From: Novosphingobium sp.
GTDB lineage: Bacteria; Pseudomonadota; Alphaproteobacteria; Sphingomonadales; Sphingomonadaceae
DNA: 64,000 nt
Assembly: GCA_016719755.1 (NCBI GenBank)
Contig: JADJYM010000011.1
Location: 62,001-126,000 of the forward strand
Direction of reading: 5' to 3'
This document shows, one piece after another, positions 8,406-17,346 of this stretch. The translations under genes were made by a program, and so were the position numbers. Positions within the stretch are counted from its first letter, which is position 1. The number at the start of each line of letters is the position of its first letter. Below the pieces are notes generated by a model. It made no database searches. It was not told the DNA's origin and saw only the letters and a program-made list of their open reading frames with translations.

Positions 8406-9550
8406 TTGACAGCCCGCTTCCTCTCGCCCAAGCCGCACGGCATGGACGGGTCCCAGCTCCACGCATCCAGCCACCTGCTCGAACTGGCCGAGCCGCTCCC
8501 GCTCGATGGCGGGCAAGCGCTGCCGGGCGTGCGCATTTCCTATGAAACCTACGGCACGCTCAATGCCGATCGTTCCAACGCGATCCTGATCTGCCACGCC
8601 CTGACCGGCGACCAGCACGTCGCCAGCCCGCACCCGATCACCGGCAAGCCCGGCTGGTGGGTGCGCATGGTCGGCCCCGGCAAGCCGATCGATACGGACC
8701 GCTTCCACGTGATCTGCGCCAATGTGCTGGGATCGTGCATGGGCACCACCGGCCCGGCCAGCCCCGCGGGCGATGGCAAGCCCTGGGCAATGCGCTTTCC
8801 GGTCATCACCATTCGCGACATGGTGCGCGGGCACGTTGCGCTGCTCGATGCGCTTGGGATCGCGCGGCTGCACGCGGTGGTCGGCGGATCGATGGGGGAA
8901 TGCAGGCGCTCAGCCTGGCGGCCAACTGGCCGGAGCGCGCGGGCGCAGTGCTGGTTATTGCTTCCACCGCGCGCCATTCAGCCCAGAACATCGCCTTTCA
9001 CGAGGTCGGGCGGCAGGCGATCATGGCCGATCCGAAGTGGAAGAACGGCGATTATTACGGCAGCGGCAAGGGGCCGGAGAACGGCCTGGCCGTCGCCCGC
9101 ATGGCGGCGCACATCACCTACCTGTCGGAAGAGGGGATGCACGAGAAGTTCGGTCGCCGCCTCCAGAACCGCGAGGCCAAGACCTTCGGCTTTGATGCTG
9201 ACTTCCAGGTGGAAAGCTACCTGCGCCACCAGGGGCTCAGCTTCACGGATCGATTCGACGCGAACTCCTACCTCTATATCACGCGAGCGATGGATTATTT
9301 CGATCTCGCGGAGGAGCATGGCGGGCGGCTGGCACAGGCCTTTGCCGGGGCCACCGCGCGGTTCTGCCTGGTCAGCTTCGATACCGACTGGCTTTATCCC
9401 ACGGCCGAAAGCCGGGCCATCGCCCATGCGCTGAACGCCGCCGGTGCGCCGGTCAGCTTTGTCGAACTGTCCGCGCCGTTCGGGCATGACAGCTTCCTGC
9501 TGGATGTCCCCACGCTGGACCGGGTGATTGCAGGATTTCTTGGTTCATGA
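8406..9550 (+). CDS. metX: Homoserine O-acetyltransferase, frameshifted in this assembly
   Basis: Alpha/beta-hydrolase-fold MetX, the first committed step of methionine synthesis. The first half ([24 protein letters not shown]) runs in one frame to GGSMGE. The second half ([15 protein letters not shown] through FDTDWLYP and FGHDSFL, carrying the Asp and His of the triad) is in the next frame. The break is exactly at the nucleophile motif. GGSMGGMQ needs six Gs after AT, but only five are present at 8894-8898. A missing G in a homopolymer is the simple explanation. The start may be the TTG at 8406 or the ATG at 8442. The stop overlaps metW (ATGA). Confidence 0.88.
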
Positions 9551-10137
9551 ACAGCTTGCGTCCCGATCTTGCGGTGATTGCCGAACATGTTGCCCCGGGT
9601 TCGCGGGTGCTGGACGTTGGCTGCGGCGATGGCGCGCTGATGGCGGCGCTGCGCGATCAGCGGCAGGTCGATGCGCGCGGCATGGAACTGGATGCCGCGA
9701 ACGTGGCCGAATGCGTTGCGCGCGGGCTGTCGGTGATCCAGGGCGATGCCGACGCCGATCTGGCCAACTATCCTGACGCGGTGTTCGACTATGCGATCCT
9801 GTCCCAGACGCTGCAGACCACGCGGCGGCCGGACAAGGTGCTGGGCGAACTGCTGCGCGTTGGGCGCAAGGCCTTTGTCAGCTTCCCCAATTTCGGCCAC
9901 TGGCGGGTGCGCCTGTCGCTGCTGTGGAACGGGCGGATGCCGGTGACGCGTTCGCTGCCCGTCAGTTGGTACGCGACCGAGAATATCCACCACCTGACCG
10001 TTGCCGATTTTCGCGGGCTGGTCGATGAACTGGGGGTCAGGGTCGAAGGCGCGTGGTTCCTCGCGGGGGATGGGCCGGTTGGCGCCGCGGGCGCGAACTG
10101 GCGGGCCGAGCACGCGGTCTTCCTGCTCTCACGCTGA
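9547..10137 (+). CDS. metW: Methionine biosynthesis protein MetW
   Basis: A 196-residue SAM-dependent-methyltransferase-like protein. The motif I region [18 protein letters not shown] is followed by the MetW-typical [28 protein letters not shown] and [20 protein letters not shown]. MetW is almost always encoded after metX and supports MetX activity in methionine synthesis. The ATG at 9547 overlaps the metX stop, so the two are coupled. Its 3' end overlaps the convergent fdhD by about 9 bp. Confidence 0.93.
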   Translation: MNSLRPDLAVIAEHVAPGSRVLDVGCGDGALMAALRDQRQVDARGMELDAANVAECVARGLSVIQGDADADLANYPDAVFDYAILSQTLQTTRRPDKVLGELLRVGRKAFVSFPNFGHWRVRLSLLWNGRMPVTRSLPVSWYATENIHHLTVADFRGLVDELGVRVEGAWFLAGDGPVGAAGANWRAEHAVFLLSR

Positions 10138-10857
10138 GGCGTCGTTCACCAGCAGCACCGAATCCTCGCGGGCCAGCGCCCACAGGCTGAGCCCTGCGGC
10201 CTCTGCGCGTGCAACCGCCATCGATGTCGGCAAGGACATGCAGACCAGCGTGGTCGCGCGCCCGCGCACGGCCTTTTCGACGATTTCGTAGCTGCACCGC
10301 GCGGTCGACAGGACAAAGCCATGAGAGAGCGGGCGCGCCGCGCGGGCCATGGCGCCGATCAGTTTGTCCATCGCGTTGTGGCGCCCGACATCCTCGCGCA
10401 GACAGCCGATGGTTCCTTCCGCGCTCACCCAGGCGGCGGCGTGGGCCGCGCCGGTTTCGCGCGCCAGCGGCTGCTGCGGCTCCATGGCGGCCAGCGCGGC
10501 AAAGATCGCGGCGGGTTCGATGGCGCCGTGGGAGGCAACCAGGGGAAGGGGCCGGGCAACGGCGGCAAGATTTTCAATCCCGCACAGGCCGCAGCTCGAT
10601 TCGGCGACGCGGGTGCGGACCCGCTCGGTCAGCTTGTCGATCCCCAGGCCGGTCAGCGCGGCGCGCACGACCCAGCCGTTGTCGACCTCGGCAACCGCGA
10701 TATCGGTTATGTCCCTTACCGAGGCGGCCAGTCCTTCGCTCAATGCGAAGCCGGCGGCGAAATCATCCAGGTCGCGGGGGGTGGCCATCATCACCGCATA
10801 GGCGAGGCCGTTGAATTCCAGCGCGACCGGAACTTCGGGCACCCAGCTGCGCGTCAC
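10129..10857 (-). CDS. fdhD: Formate dehydrogenase accessory sulfurtransferase FdhD
   Basis: A 242-residue FdhD, which passes sulfur from a cysteine desulfurase to the molybdenum cofactor of formate dehydrogenase. Visible are the EVPVALEFNG start, the swinging-loop CGLCG motif (ESSCGLCGIENL) and the C-terminal SRG-equivalent block with LSTARCSYEIVEKAV. The annotated start is a GTG at 10857. The frame stays open upstream (LSVTEVTASGTRRA...) and looks family-like, so the true start may lie a few codons further up, near the end of the VOC gene. No formate dehydrogenase gene is in the window. Confidence 0.9.
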   Translation of the reverse strand: MTRSWVPEVPVALEFNGLAYAVMMATPRDLDDFAAGFALSEGLAASVRDITDIAVAEVDNGWVVRAALTGLGIDKLTERVRTRVAESSCGLCGIENLAAVARPLPLVASHGAIEPAAIFAALAAMEPQQPLARETGAAHAAAWVSAEGTIGCLREDVGRHNAMDKLIGAMARAARPLSHGFVLSTARCSYEIVEKAVRGRATTLVCMSLPTSMAVARAEAAGLSLWALAREDSVLLVNDASA

Positions 10858-10895
10858 CGCGCGCCGGGTACCCGAAGCGGTTACTTCGGTAACGC

Positions 10896-11273
10896 TCAGA
10901 CCACCTTGAGGGCGCAGAGCTTGTTCCCGTCCGGATCGCGGAGATAGGCGAGGTACATCTTCATCGCGCCGCCATCGCGCACGCCCGGCGGATCCTCGAT
11001 CGCCTTGCCGCCATTGGCGACGCCGGCGGCGTGCCAGGCGTCGGCCTGTTCGGGCGATTCCATCGCGATGCCGATGGTCATGCCGTTGCCGGGGGTGGCG
11101 GCTTCGCCGTCAATCGGCTTGGTGACCAGGAACATACCCCCGTTGTGCATATAGATCAGGCGGCCCTTGTCGTCCTGGATGCCGGGCTTGCCGCCGATTG
11201 CGGCGAAGGTGGCATCATAGAACTTCTTCGACCGGTCGATGTCGTTACTGCCGACCATCATATGAGAATACAT
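10896..11273 (-). CDS. VOC-superfamily (glyoxalase/bleomycin-resistance-like) protein
   Basis: A 125-residue single VOC-fold protein. The start MYSHMMVGSNDIDRSKKFYD and the end MYLAYLRDPDGNKLCALKVV are typical of the glyoxalase/dioxygenase superfamily. The first-strand His and the later residues could bind a metal. Enzymes of this fold open C-C or C-S bonds, but the substrate cannot be read. It lies downstream of the MFS carrier on the same strand. Confidence 0.82.
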   Translation of the reverse strand: MYSHMMVGSNDIDRSKKFYDATFAAIGGKPGIQDDKGRLIYMHNGGMFLVTKPIDGEAATPGNGMTIGIAMESPEQADAWHAAGVANGGKAIEDPPGVRDGGAMKMYLAYLRDPDGNKLCALKVV

Positions 11274-11344
11274 CGGGCATCTCTCCTTGGGTTTCCGTTG
11301 CGATTCGCTACTGTATGGCGCGCGGTGCGCGGGTCAATCCGCCA

Positions 11345-12697
11345 TTACCCACGCGGCGTCATTTCCGCGTCTCCATCCCGCATCGGCAGCAGCAGGAACA
11401 GCACCAGCGCCACCAGTGAACCCAGCCCCATGCAGAACGAAACCAGCAGCAGCTGATCATCTCCGAACACCTTGAACAGATAGCCCGCGATGATCGGCGA
11501 TCCCGCCGCCCCGAGCCGCCCGACGCCCAGCACAAAGCCGGTTCCGGTCGCCCGGGCAAAGGCCGGGAAGCCCTTCGCGAAAGCCGCATAGAAGCCGACG
11601 ATCGCGCCGTTGCCAAAGAACATCGCGACGAAAGCAGCGGCGCGCCAGGCTTCTATGCTGTCAAACCCGATGCCGAAGGCGGTCACTCCGGCCAGGGCCA
11701 GGAACAGCATGATCACGGTCGGCAGCTTGATGTCCCAGCGCTTCATCAGGAAGCCCAGCAGCAGCCCGCCCAGCGCACCGCCGATATTGGCATAGGTCAG
11801 CACGCTGGCCGCCAGCGGAGGAGCATAGCCGGGGGGATAGTCGGACACGATCTTCACCGCCCATTTCAGGATGTAATAGAACGTGATGGTGTGGAACATG
11901 TAACCGAAGGCCAGCAGCAGCGTGACCGGGCGCAGCCGCGGGTTGGACAGGATTTCCATCAGCTTCGGTCGGGGGGCATCAGCCACCAGCGGCGGCAGCG
12001 CGGCGATGGTGGCCTTGCCGAATGCGGTCAGCGAACGGTTGATCCGCGCGACCGCGTCGGCCGGCCGGGTCGCGGTATAGAAGGCCGGTGTTTCGGGCAC
12101 CAGCAGCGCGACCAGCGGGATCATTGCCGCCGTCATCACGGCGCCGAACAGGAACACCGCGCGCCAATCGAAATTGGGCAGCAGCCAGGTCTGCGCGACG
12201 ATCCCGCCAATCACCCCGCCCAGCGGATAGCCGATCACATAGATCGCCATGGACAGGCTGCGCGCGCCCACGCTCGTGCATTCCGCGGTCACCGCATTGG
12301 TCGATGTCAGCATGCCGCCGATGCCGATGCCGGTGATGAACCGCCAGACCGACAGTTCGGTCAGCCCGGTCGCGGTGTGGGCGAAATACATGCCTGCCGC
12401 CATGATCGCGAGGCAGGCCAGCATGGTCGGCTTGCGGCCTTGTTTGTCAGCCAGTCCACCAAGGATGACCGAGCCAAAGCCCATTCCGACCAGTTCGGCA
12501 GACAGCATGATGCCCAGCGCTTCGCGCGGCACACCCCATTCCTTGGAAATGCCCGGAGAGGCAAAGGCGCTCGACAGCACGTCGAACCCGTCCAGCGCAT
12601 TCAGCAGCACCATCAGCAGGACCACGACATACTGCCGCCAGTTCATCGGCCCATCGTCGATGATCCGCTGCGGATTGCTGCCCAGGGTGTCCGTCAT
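11345..12697 (-). CDS. MFS transporter, aromatic acid:H+ symporter type
   Basis: A 450-residue major facilitator with twelve predicted membrane segments. The first helix carries LNALDGFDVLSSAFASPGI, close to the DGxD signature of the AAHS family (BenK/PcaK/VanK). The loop GGLADKQGRKPT matches the MFS loop 2-3 motif. It probably imports an aromatic or keto acid with protons. Its neighbours, a MarR regulator and a benzoylformate-decarboxylase-like enzyme on the same strand, suggest an arylglyoxylate or a related acid as substrate. That is inference. Confidence 0.85.
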   Translation of the reverse strand: MTDTLGSNPQRIIDDGPMNWRQYVVVLLMVLLNALDGFDVLSSAFASPGISKEWGVPREALGIMLSAELVGMGFGSVILGGLADKQGRKPTMLACLAIMAAGMYFAHTATGLTELSVWRFITGIGIGGMLTSTNAVTAECTSVGARSLSMAIYVIGYPLGGVIGGIVAQTWLLPNFDWRAVFLFGAVMTAAMIPLVALLVPETPAFYTATRPADAVARINRSLTAFGKATIAALPPLVADAPRPKLMEILSNPRLRPVTLLLAFGYMFHTITFYYILKWAVKIVSDYPPGYAPPLAASVLTYANIGGALGGLLLGFLMKRWDIKLPTVIMLFLALAGVTAFGIGFDSIEAWRAAAFVAMFFGNGAIVGFYAAFAKGFPAFARATGTGFVLGVGRLGAAGSPIIAGYLFKVFGDDQLLLVSFCMGLGSLVALVLFLLLPMRDGDAEMTPRG

Positions 12698-12743
12698 TGT
12701 CCGGTAGTCCTCGTCCCGATCATTTCTGTCAATTTGCGCGCTG

Positions 12744-13214
12744 TTATTCGTGGATCCGCGCCAGCAGTTCCATCAGGGTCTTCACTTCCGCGTCGGTAAA
12801 GCGGCTTTTGACCCACTTTTCATGTTCTTGCACCGCGCGCTTGGCCTGGACCAGGGCGGCTTCGCCTGCATCGGTCAGGAACAGCGCCTGCTTGCGTCCG
12901 TCGGTCGGCGATTTCTCGCGCCGCAGATAGTCGCGCGCCTGAAGCCGGTTGATGATTGTCATCGTGGTCGCGCGGTCCATCCGCAGCCGCTGGCCGAGGT
13001 CGATCTGCGATATGCCCGGATGATCGCCCACCAGCCACATCACGGAAACCTGCTTTTGCGTCAGTTCCAGATCGGCGAAGGTCTCGGTGAAATGGCGATA
13101 GCAGGCGCCGTGAGCCAGCCGGATGTGAAAGCCCACGATATCGTTGATTTCGCCCAGGCTGCCGTCATCGCCCTCGATAGTCGTGACCGCGTCCAACTCG
13201 TCTCTCACCCGCAT
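12744..13214 (-). CDS. MarR-family transcriptional regulator
   Basis: A 156-residue winged-helix regulator. The MarR core runs from LTQKQVSVMWLVGDHPGIS through the recognition helix region DLGQRLRMDRATTMTIINRL to the wing (REKSPTDGRKQALFLTDAG). MarR proteins usually repress nearby genes and release DNA on binding small aromatic acids. I chose the ATG at 13214 because the conserved N-terminal helix follows it. A near-perfect palindrome lies 21 bp upstream. It sits between the ThDP enzyme and the carrier, so it is the obvious regulator of both. Confidence 0.88.
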   Translation of the reverse strand: MRVRDELDAVTTIEGDDGSLGEINDIVGFHIRLAHGACYRHFTETFADLELTQKQVSVMWLVGDHPGISQIDLGQRLRMDRATTMTIINRLQARDYLRREKSPTDGRKQALFLTDAGEAALVQAKRAVQEHEKWVKSRFTDAEVKTLMELLARIHE

Positions 13215-13234
13215 GATATTTGCCTGTTTGTTAG

Positions 13235-13246
13235 CATTGCATACAA
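13235..13246. promoter_or_regulatory. Palindromic candidate operator of the MarR regulator
   Basis: ATTGCATACAAT is an inverted repeat with arms ATTG/CAAT around YATR, the size and style of MarR-family operators. It lies just upstream of marR, so autoregulation is likely. Binding is inferred from position and symmetry only. Confidence 0.45.
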
Positions 13247-13272
13247 TCCTGTTGCCGGAAAGATGCAATGGC

Positions 13273-14835
13273 TCATTCCTCCGGGCTACCGGCCAGCATG
13301 ACTTCCACCAGAGTGGGCCCGCGGGCGGCAAGGCTCCATTGCAGCGCCGCGTCGATTTCGTCCACTTCGGTGATCCGGCGCGCGGCTAGGCCCATGCCTT
13401 CGGCCAGACCCGCGAAATCGATCCCGCCGATCTCGGTGCCGGGCAGGTGGGTCATGGCGAACAGCTTGCTGAACTGGTCGAGCGCGGCATAGCGGCCATT
13501 GTTGAGGATCACGAAGCTGACGTTCGAACCCTGCGCGGCCGCGCTCCACAGCCCTTGGACCGTGTACATCGCCGAGCCATCGCCCAACAGGGCGATCACC
13601 TTGCGCCCGCCGCTCGCCCGCGCCACGCCGATTGCGGCGGGCAGGCCATAGCCAAGTCCGCCGCTGGCACAGGTGAAGAAGCCTTTCTCGTGCCTCACCG
13701 GCAGATGATCGTGCATTGCCCCGCGCGCGGTGGGGGCTTCCTCCACCAGTATCGCATCGTCCGGACGCAGCGCGGCCAGGCGGGCGAGGACGTGGGCCTG
13801 GGTCATCCCCGGCACCGGCGGCGCGGCGCGCGGGGCTGGCGGCGGGGCAGGGCGGCGGCGGACCCGCGCGGCCAGCGCGGCCAGCCCCGCGCCGATATCG
13901 CCCAGCACGCCCAGCCCGCCGGGCAGCGAGGCGAGGTGCCGGGGATCGTCCGACAGCAGGCCCAGCGCGGCATGTTCCGGCCAGTGCGGACCGAAGCCTT
14001 CCGCGTGATAAGTAAACACGCCTGCGCCCGCCACCAGCAGTGCGTCATAGGGGGCAAGCCGCCGCACGATCTCCTCGCGGAAGGCGGGCAGGAACCCGGC
14101 GAAACGAGGGTGATCTTCAGGGAAAGTCTCGCGCGCGGCGAAGGGCGCGGCCCATACGTCTGCCCCGGCCGCTTCGGCCAGGGCGATGCCCGCCGCCCAG
14201 CCGCCGCAGCGCGCAACGCCTGTGCCCAGCACCAGTGCCGGCCGGCTGGCACCATCCAGCAGCGCGGCCAGCCGGGCGATTCCTTCGGAAGAAGGTAGGG
14301 AGACGAGCAACAGTTCGGGCAGCACCGGCATCGCGCATTCCCGGTCCCAGTCATCGACCGGGATCGAGACGAACACCGGCCCCATCGGCGGGGTCAGCGC
14401 GACGTGAAAGGCGCGGGCCAGCGCGGCGGGCACGTCCTCGGCGCGCAGTGGTTCGGCCGCCCACTTCACGAACGGGCGGGGAAATTCGGTCGCCCGTTCG
14501 GCCCCCAGGAAGGGATCGTGCGGCAGGATCGAGCGCGCCTGCTGCCCGGCGGTGATGACCAGCGGCGTACCGTTGCGGAACGCGGTGAACAGGTTGCCCA
14601 TTGCATGGCCGGTCCCCGCCGAGGAGTGCAGGTTGACCAGTGCGGGCCGCCCGCTCGCCTGGGCATAGCCATCGGCCATGCCCACCACCACCGCCTCGTT
14701 GAGGCCAAGGACATAGTCGAACCCATCGGGCAGCGCGCGCAGCAGCGGCAGTTCGGTGGAACCCGGATTGCCGAACAGCGCATCGACGCCAAAGTGACGG
14801 AACACGGCGAAGGCGGCCTCGCTAACGGTTGTCAT
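13273..14835 (-). CDS. mdlC: Benzoylformate decarboxylase-like ThDP enzyme
   Basis: A 520-residue thiamine-diphosphate enzyme. Active-site residues sit where Pseudomonas putida benzoylformate decarboxylase has them: Ser26 in FGNPGSTELP, Glu47 in GLNEAVVVGMADGYAQ, His70 in VNLHSSAGTG, and a His at about 277 in FTYHAEG (281 in the reference). The ThDP-binding motif GDGSAMYTVQGLWS...ILNN is near the C-terminus. It would convert arylglyoxylates such as benzoylformate to aldehydes plus CO2. I chose the ATG at 14835 (MTTVSEAAFAVFRHFG). It is co-directional with marR and the carrier. Substrate identity is inferred; no mandelate dehydrogenase is nearby. Confidence 0.85.
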   Translation of the reverse strand: MTTVSEAAFAVFRHFGVDALFGNPGSTELPLLRALPDGFDYVLGLNEAVVVGMADGYAQASGRPALVNLHSSAGTGHAMGNLFTAFRNGTPLVITAGQQARSILPHDPFLGAERATEFPRPFVKWAAEPLRAEDVPAALARAFHVALTPPMGPVFVSIPVDDWDRECAMPVLPELLLVSLPSSEGIARLAALLDGASRPALVLGTGVARCGGWAAGIALAEAAGADVWAAPFAARETFPEDHPRFAGFLPAFREEIVRRLAPYDALLVAGAGVFTYHAEGFGPHWPEHAALGLLSDDPRHLASLPGGLGVLGDIGAGLAALAARVRRRPAPPPAPRAAPPVPGMTQAHVLARLAALRPDDAILVEEAPTARGAMHDHLPVRHEKGFFTCASGGLGYGLPAAIGVARASGGRKVIALLGDGSAMYTVQGLWSAAAQGSNVSFVILNNGRYAALDQFSKLFAMTHLPGTEIGGIDFAGLAEGMGLAARRITEVDEIDAALQWSLAARGPTLVEVMLAGSPEE

Positions 14836-14999
14836 GCACTTGCTCTTTCCATGCCCGGTTGTTGGCTGTGTCCTGCGCGGAGAGGACAAAAGCTGCAAGC
14901 CTGTCCGTTGCATGGTCTTGGTTCGGGGGGGAGGGCGCGACGCGCCGCAAGCCGGACTGACAGGCGGGGTTAAGCTTCGGGTGTCTAGCGCATGACGCC

Positions 15000-15395
15000 A
15001 TGCTGAAACCCGCTGCCATCCTCGCTAGCGCCGCTGCGCTCCTTGCCATTGCCCCTGCCGCGCCCGTGCTGGCGCAGGCCGCCGTGGTCGATCTCGGCAC
15101 GGCGGTGCGCTGTTCCGCGGCTTTCGGAATCGCCGCCGCCGATCAGGCGCGCGGGGAACCTTCGGCGCGGGACTATCCGCCGCTTGGACTGCGCGGGCGC
15201 GAGTTCTTCGTCCAGACCGGCGCGCGGCTGATGGACGAACAGAAACTGACCCGCGATCAGGTCCAGGCGCGGATGCGGGCGGAGGTTCAAAAGCTCCAGT
15301 CAGAGGCCGCAGCCTCCGCCGATCGGGGCGCGGCGATGCGCCGCATCCTGACCCCTTGCCTAACCCTGCTCAACGCCACTGTTCCGGCGAGATAG
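15000..15395 (+). CDS. Small exported hypothetical protein
   Basis: A 131-residue protein with a clear signal peptide: MLKPAAILASAAALLAIAPA, then a cleavage-like PVLAQA. The mature part has two cysteines (AVRCSAAFG and LTPCLTLL) that could form a disulfide, and a charged helical middle (DEQKLTRDQVQARM). I do not recognise a family with a known role. It stands alone, divergent from the ThDP enzyme. Confidence 0.65.
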   Translation: MLKPAAILASAAALLAIAPAAPVLAQAAVVDLGTAVRCSAAFGIAAADQARGEPSARDYPPLGLRGREFFVQTGARLMDEQKLTRDQVQARMRAEVQKLQSEAAASADRGAAMRRILTPCLTLLNATVPAR

Positions 15396-15643
15396 GCTGG
15401 ACCGCGGCTGTTCCGCAGTTTGAATCTGGAGTGCCAGGATCGCTTCTGGCAGCTTGTGAATCTTCCCGAACCATATCCGGTTTCATGCTACCCCCTTCTT
15501 GTGTGGAGTGCGTACCTTGGGAGATGAGGGCAACTCGTCATTCACGCACCATCGCCCGCAGTCGCTCCGCCCCCGCAGTCCTCGGCGGCGTGACGGAAGT
15601 GTTTCCGGTTCCCTCTGCGCCGGGTCAGGGCTAGGGCAGGGGG

Positions 15644-16558
15644 GTGACCAGTTCCCTCCCCAGCGTTTCTCATCGTGCCCCGCATCGCGCGATCGTCGAT
15701 ATCGGCTCCAATTCGATCCGGCTGGTCGTCTATGGCGGTCCGCGCAATGCGCCGGTGCCGCTTTATGACGACAAGATCACCGCTTCGCTGGGGCGCGGCG
15801 TGGTTGCCGATGGCAGGATCGATGCCGATAGCATGGCGCTGGCGCTGAAGGCGCTGCGGCGCTTTGCCGCGCTGCTGCGCCTGCTTGACGGGGCCGAGGT
15901 GCGGGTGGTTGCCACCGCCGCCGTCCGCGATGCTGCCAATGGCGCCGAATTCCTTGCCGTGGTGCGCAATCTTGGTCTGCCGGTCGAACTGCTCTCTGGC
16001 GAGGACGAGGCGCGCGCCTCTGCCTGGGGCGTGATTGCCGCCCATCCCGGCGCGAAGGGGCTGGTCGCCGATCTGGGCGGCGGAAGCCTGGAGCTGGCCC
16101 TGATCGACCCCGCGGGCGTGAGCGACTGCGTGTCGCTGCCCTTCGGGGTGATGCGGGTCGCCTCGATCCGCGCGGGCGGGCGGGGGCGGCTGCGCAAGGC
16201 GCTGCGCGAGGCGCTGGCGCCGCTCGACTGGCTGGAGCGGGCGCGGGGCCAGCGGCTATATCTCGTCGGCGGGGCCTGGCGCGCGCTCGACCGGGCCCGC
16301 GCCCATATCGATCGCGGCCCGGCCATGGTCCCGATCACCGCCGCCCAGGCGCGCGCCCTGAAGGGCCGGGTCCGCGCGCGCGGGCCCGCGCGGCTGGCCG
16401 CTATACCAGGCGTCAGCGCGGGCCGCGCGGCCCAGCTTGGCCATGCCTCGGCGCTGCTCTCCGCCCTGGCTGGCGAAATCGGCCCCGCCGATGTCGAGGT
16501 TTCCGCCGCCGGGCTGCGTGAGGGGCTGCTGGTGATGCCGCCAGAGTTTTCCACCTGA
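15644..16558 (+). CDS. Ppx/GppA-family phosphatase (short form)
   Basis: A 304-residue protein of the exopolyphosphatase/pppGpp phosphatase family, with an actin-like ATPase fold. Visible are phosphate-binding IVDIGSNSIRLVVYGG, the catalytic-type region VVATAAVRDAANG and LSGEDEARASAWG, and the second loop VADLGGGSLELALI. It starts with GTG behind a strong SD (GGCAGGGGG). It has only the two N-terminal domains; the C-terminal helical domain of long Ppx proteins is absent. It would hydrolyse polyphosphate or guanosine pentaphosphate; which one is not readable. Confidence 0.85.
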   Translation: MTSSLPSVSHRAPHRAIVDIGSNSIRLVVYGGPRNAPVPLYDDKITASLGRGVVADGRIDADSMALALKALRRFAALLRLLDGAEVRVVATAAVRDAANGAEFLAVVRNLGLPVELLSGEDEARASAWGVIAAHPGAKGLVADLGGGSLELALIDPAGVSDCVSLPFGVMRVASIRAGGRGRLRKALREALAPLDWLERARGQRLYLVGGAWRALDRARAHIDRGPAMVPITAAQARALKGRVRARGPARLAAIPGVSAGRAAQLGHASALLSALAGEIGPADVEVSAAGLREGLLVMPPEFST

Positions 16559-16622
16559 TTTTGATTCGCCTCGTCCTTGCCCGAGGTGGACGCGCGATTC
16601 GCGCTTGGGCATGGAAGAACCC

Positions 16623-17294
16623 ATGTGGCAGCTTTATCAATTTCCCTTGTGCCCTTTCAGCCGCAAAGTTCGCCTGCTGCTCAGCGAGAAGGGCGTGGGC
16701 TATGAATTGTGGCGCGAGAACCCGTGGGAGATGCGCGACGAGTTTCTTGCGCTCAATCCCGCCGGGCGCACGCCGGTGCTGCACGATCCGGCCAAAGGGA
16801 TCACGTTGGTCGACAGCCGGGCGATCTGCGAATATTTCGAGGAAACGGTCGACAAGCTGCCGATGATCAACGGCACGGCGGCGAACCGCGCCGAAATCCG
16901 CCGCCTGGTCGCCCTGTTCGACGAGAACTTCTATGGCGATGTCACCGCCCCGCTGATGCACGAGCGGATGAAGAAGCGGCTGGTCTATCGCCAGTCGCCG
17001 GACTCCCGCGTGCTGCGCGAGGCGATGAAGCTGGCGCACGAACACCTTTATTACATCGATCACCTGATCGACCACCGTCCGTGGCTGGCCGGCGCGACCA
17101 TGAGCCTGGCAGACCTGGCCGCCGCCGCGCAAATCTCGGTCGCCGATTATCTCGGCGGACTGGACTGGTCAGGCCACGAGCAGGCGGCCGGCTGGTATGC
17201 CGTGTTCAAGAGCCGCCCGTCGTTCCGTCCCCTGCTGGCCGAGCGGATGGAAGTGATCCAGCCGCCCAGCCACTACGCCGACGTCAACGCATAA
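16623..17294 (+). CDS. Glutathione S-transferase family protein
   Basis: A 223-residue GST. The N-terminal thioredoxin-fold domain starts MWQLYQFPLCPFSRKVRLLL, with a Cys/Ser-type active-site region CPFSRK. The glutathione-binding cis-Pro and SR-type motif is GRTPVLHD...LVDSRAICEYFEE. The helical C-terminal domain carries the N-capping-type segment SLADLAAAAQISVADYLG. The ATG at 16623 is preferred over an upstream TTG because it places the first strand correctly. Substrate unknown. Confidence 0.88.
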   Translation: MWQLYQFPLCPFSRKVRLLLSEKGVGYELWRENPWEMRDEFLALNPAGRTPVLHDPAKGITLVDSRAICEYFEETVDKLPMINGTAANRAEIRRLVALFDENFYGDVTAPLMHERMKKRLVYRQSPDSRVLREAMKLAHEHLYYIDHLIDHRPWLAGATMSLADLAAAAQISVADYLGGLDWSGHEQAAGWYAVFKSRPSFRPLLAERMEVIQPPSHYADVNA

Positions 17295-17346
17295 CGGTCA
17301 CCGGTGCCGGCAGGCGCGATCCGGGCGACGGCTTGCGCCTGATCGC

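Noticed and set aside
8374-8441. SAM-responsive riboswitch before metX
   Set aside because: Only 33-68 bp separate hisC and metX starts, with no pairing pattern of a SAM-II or SAM-V element that I could find.
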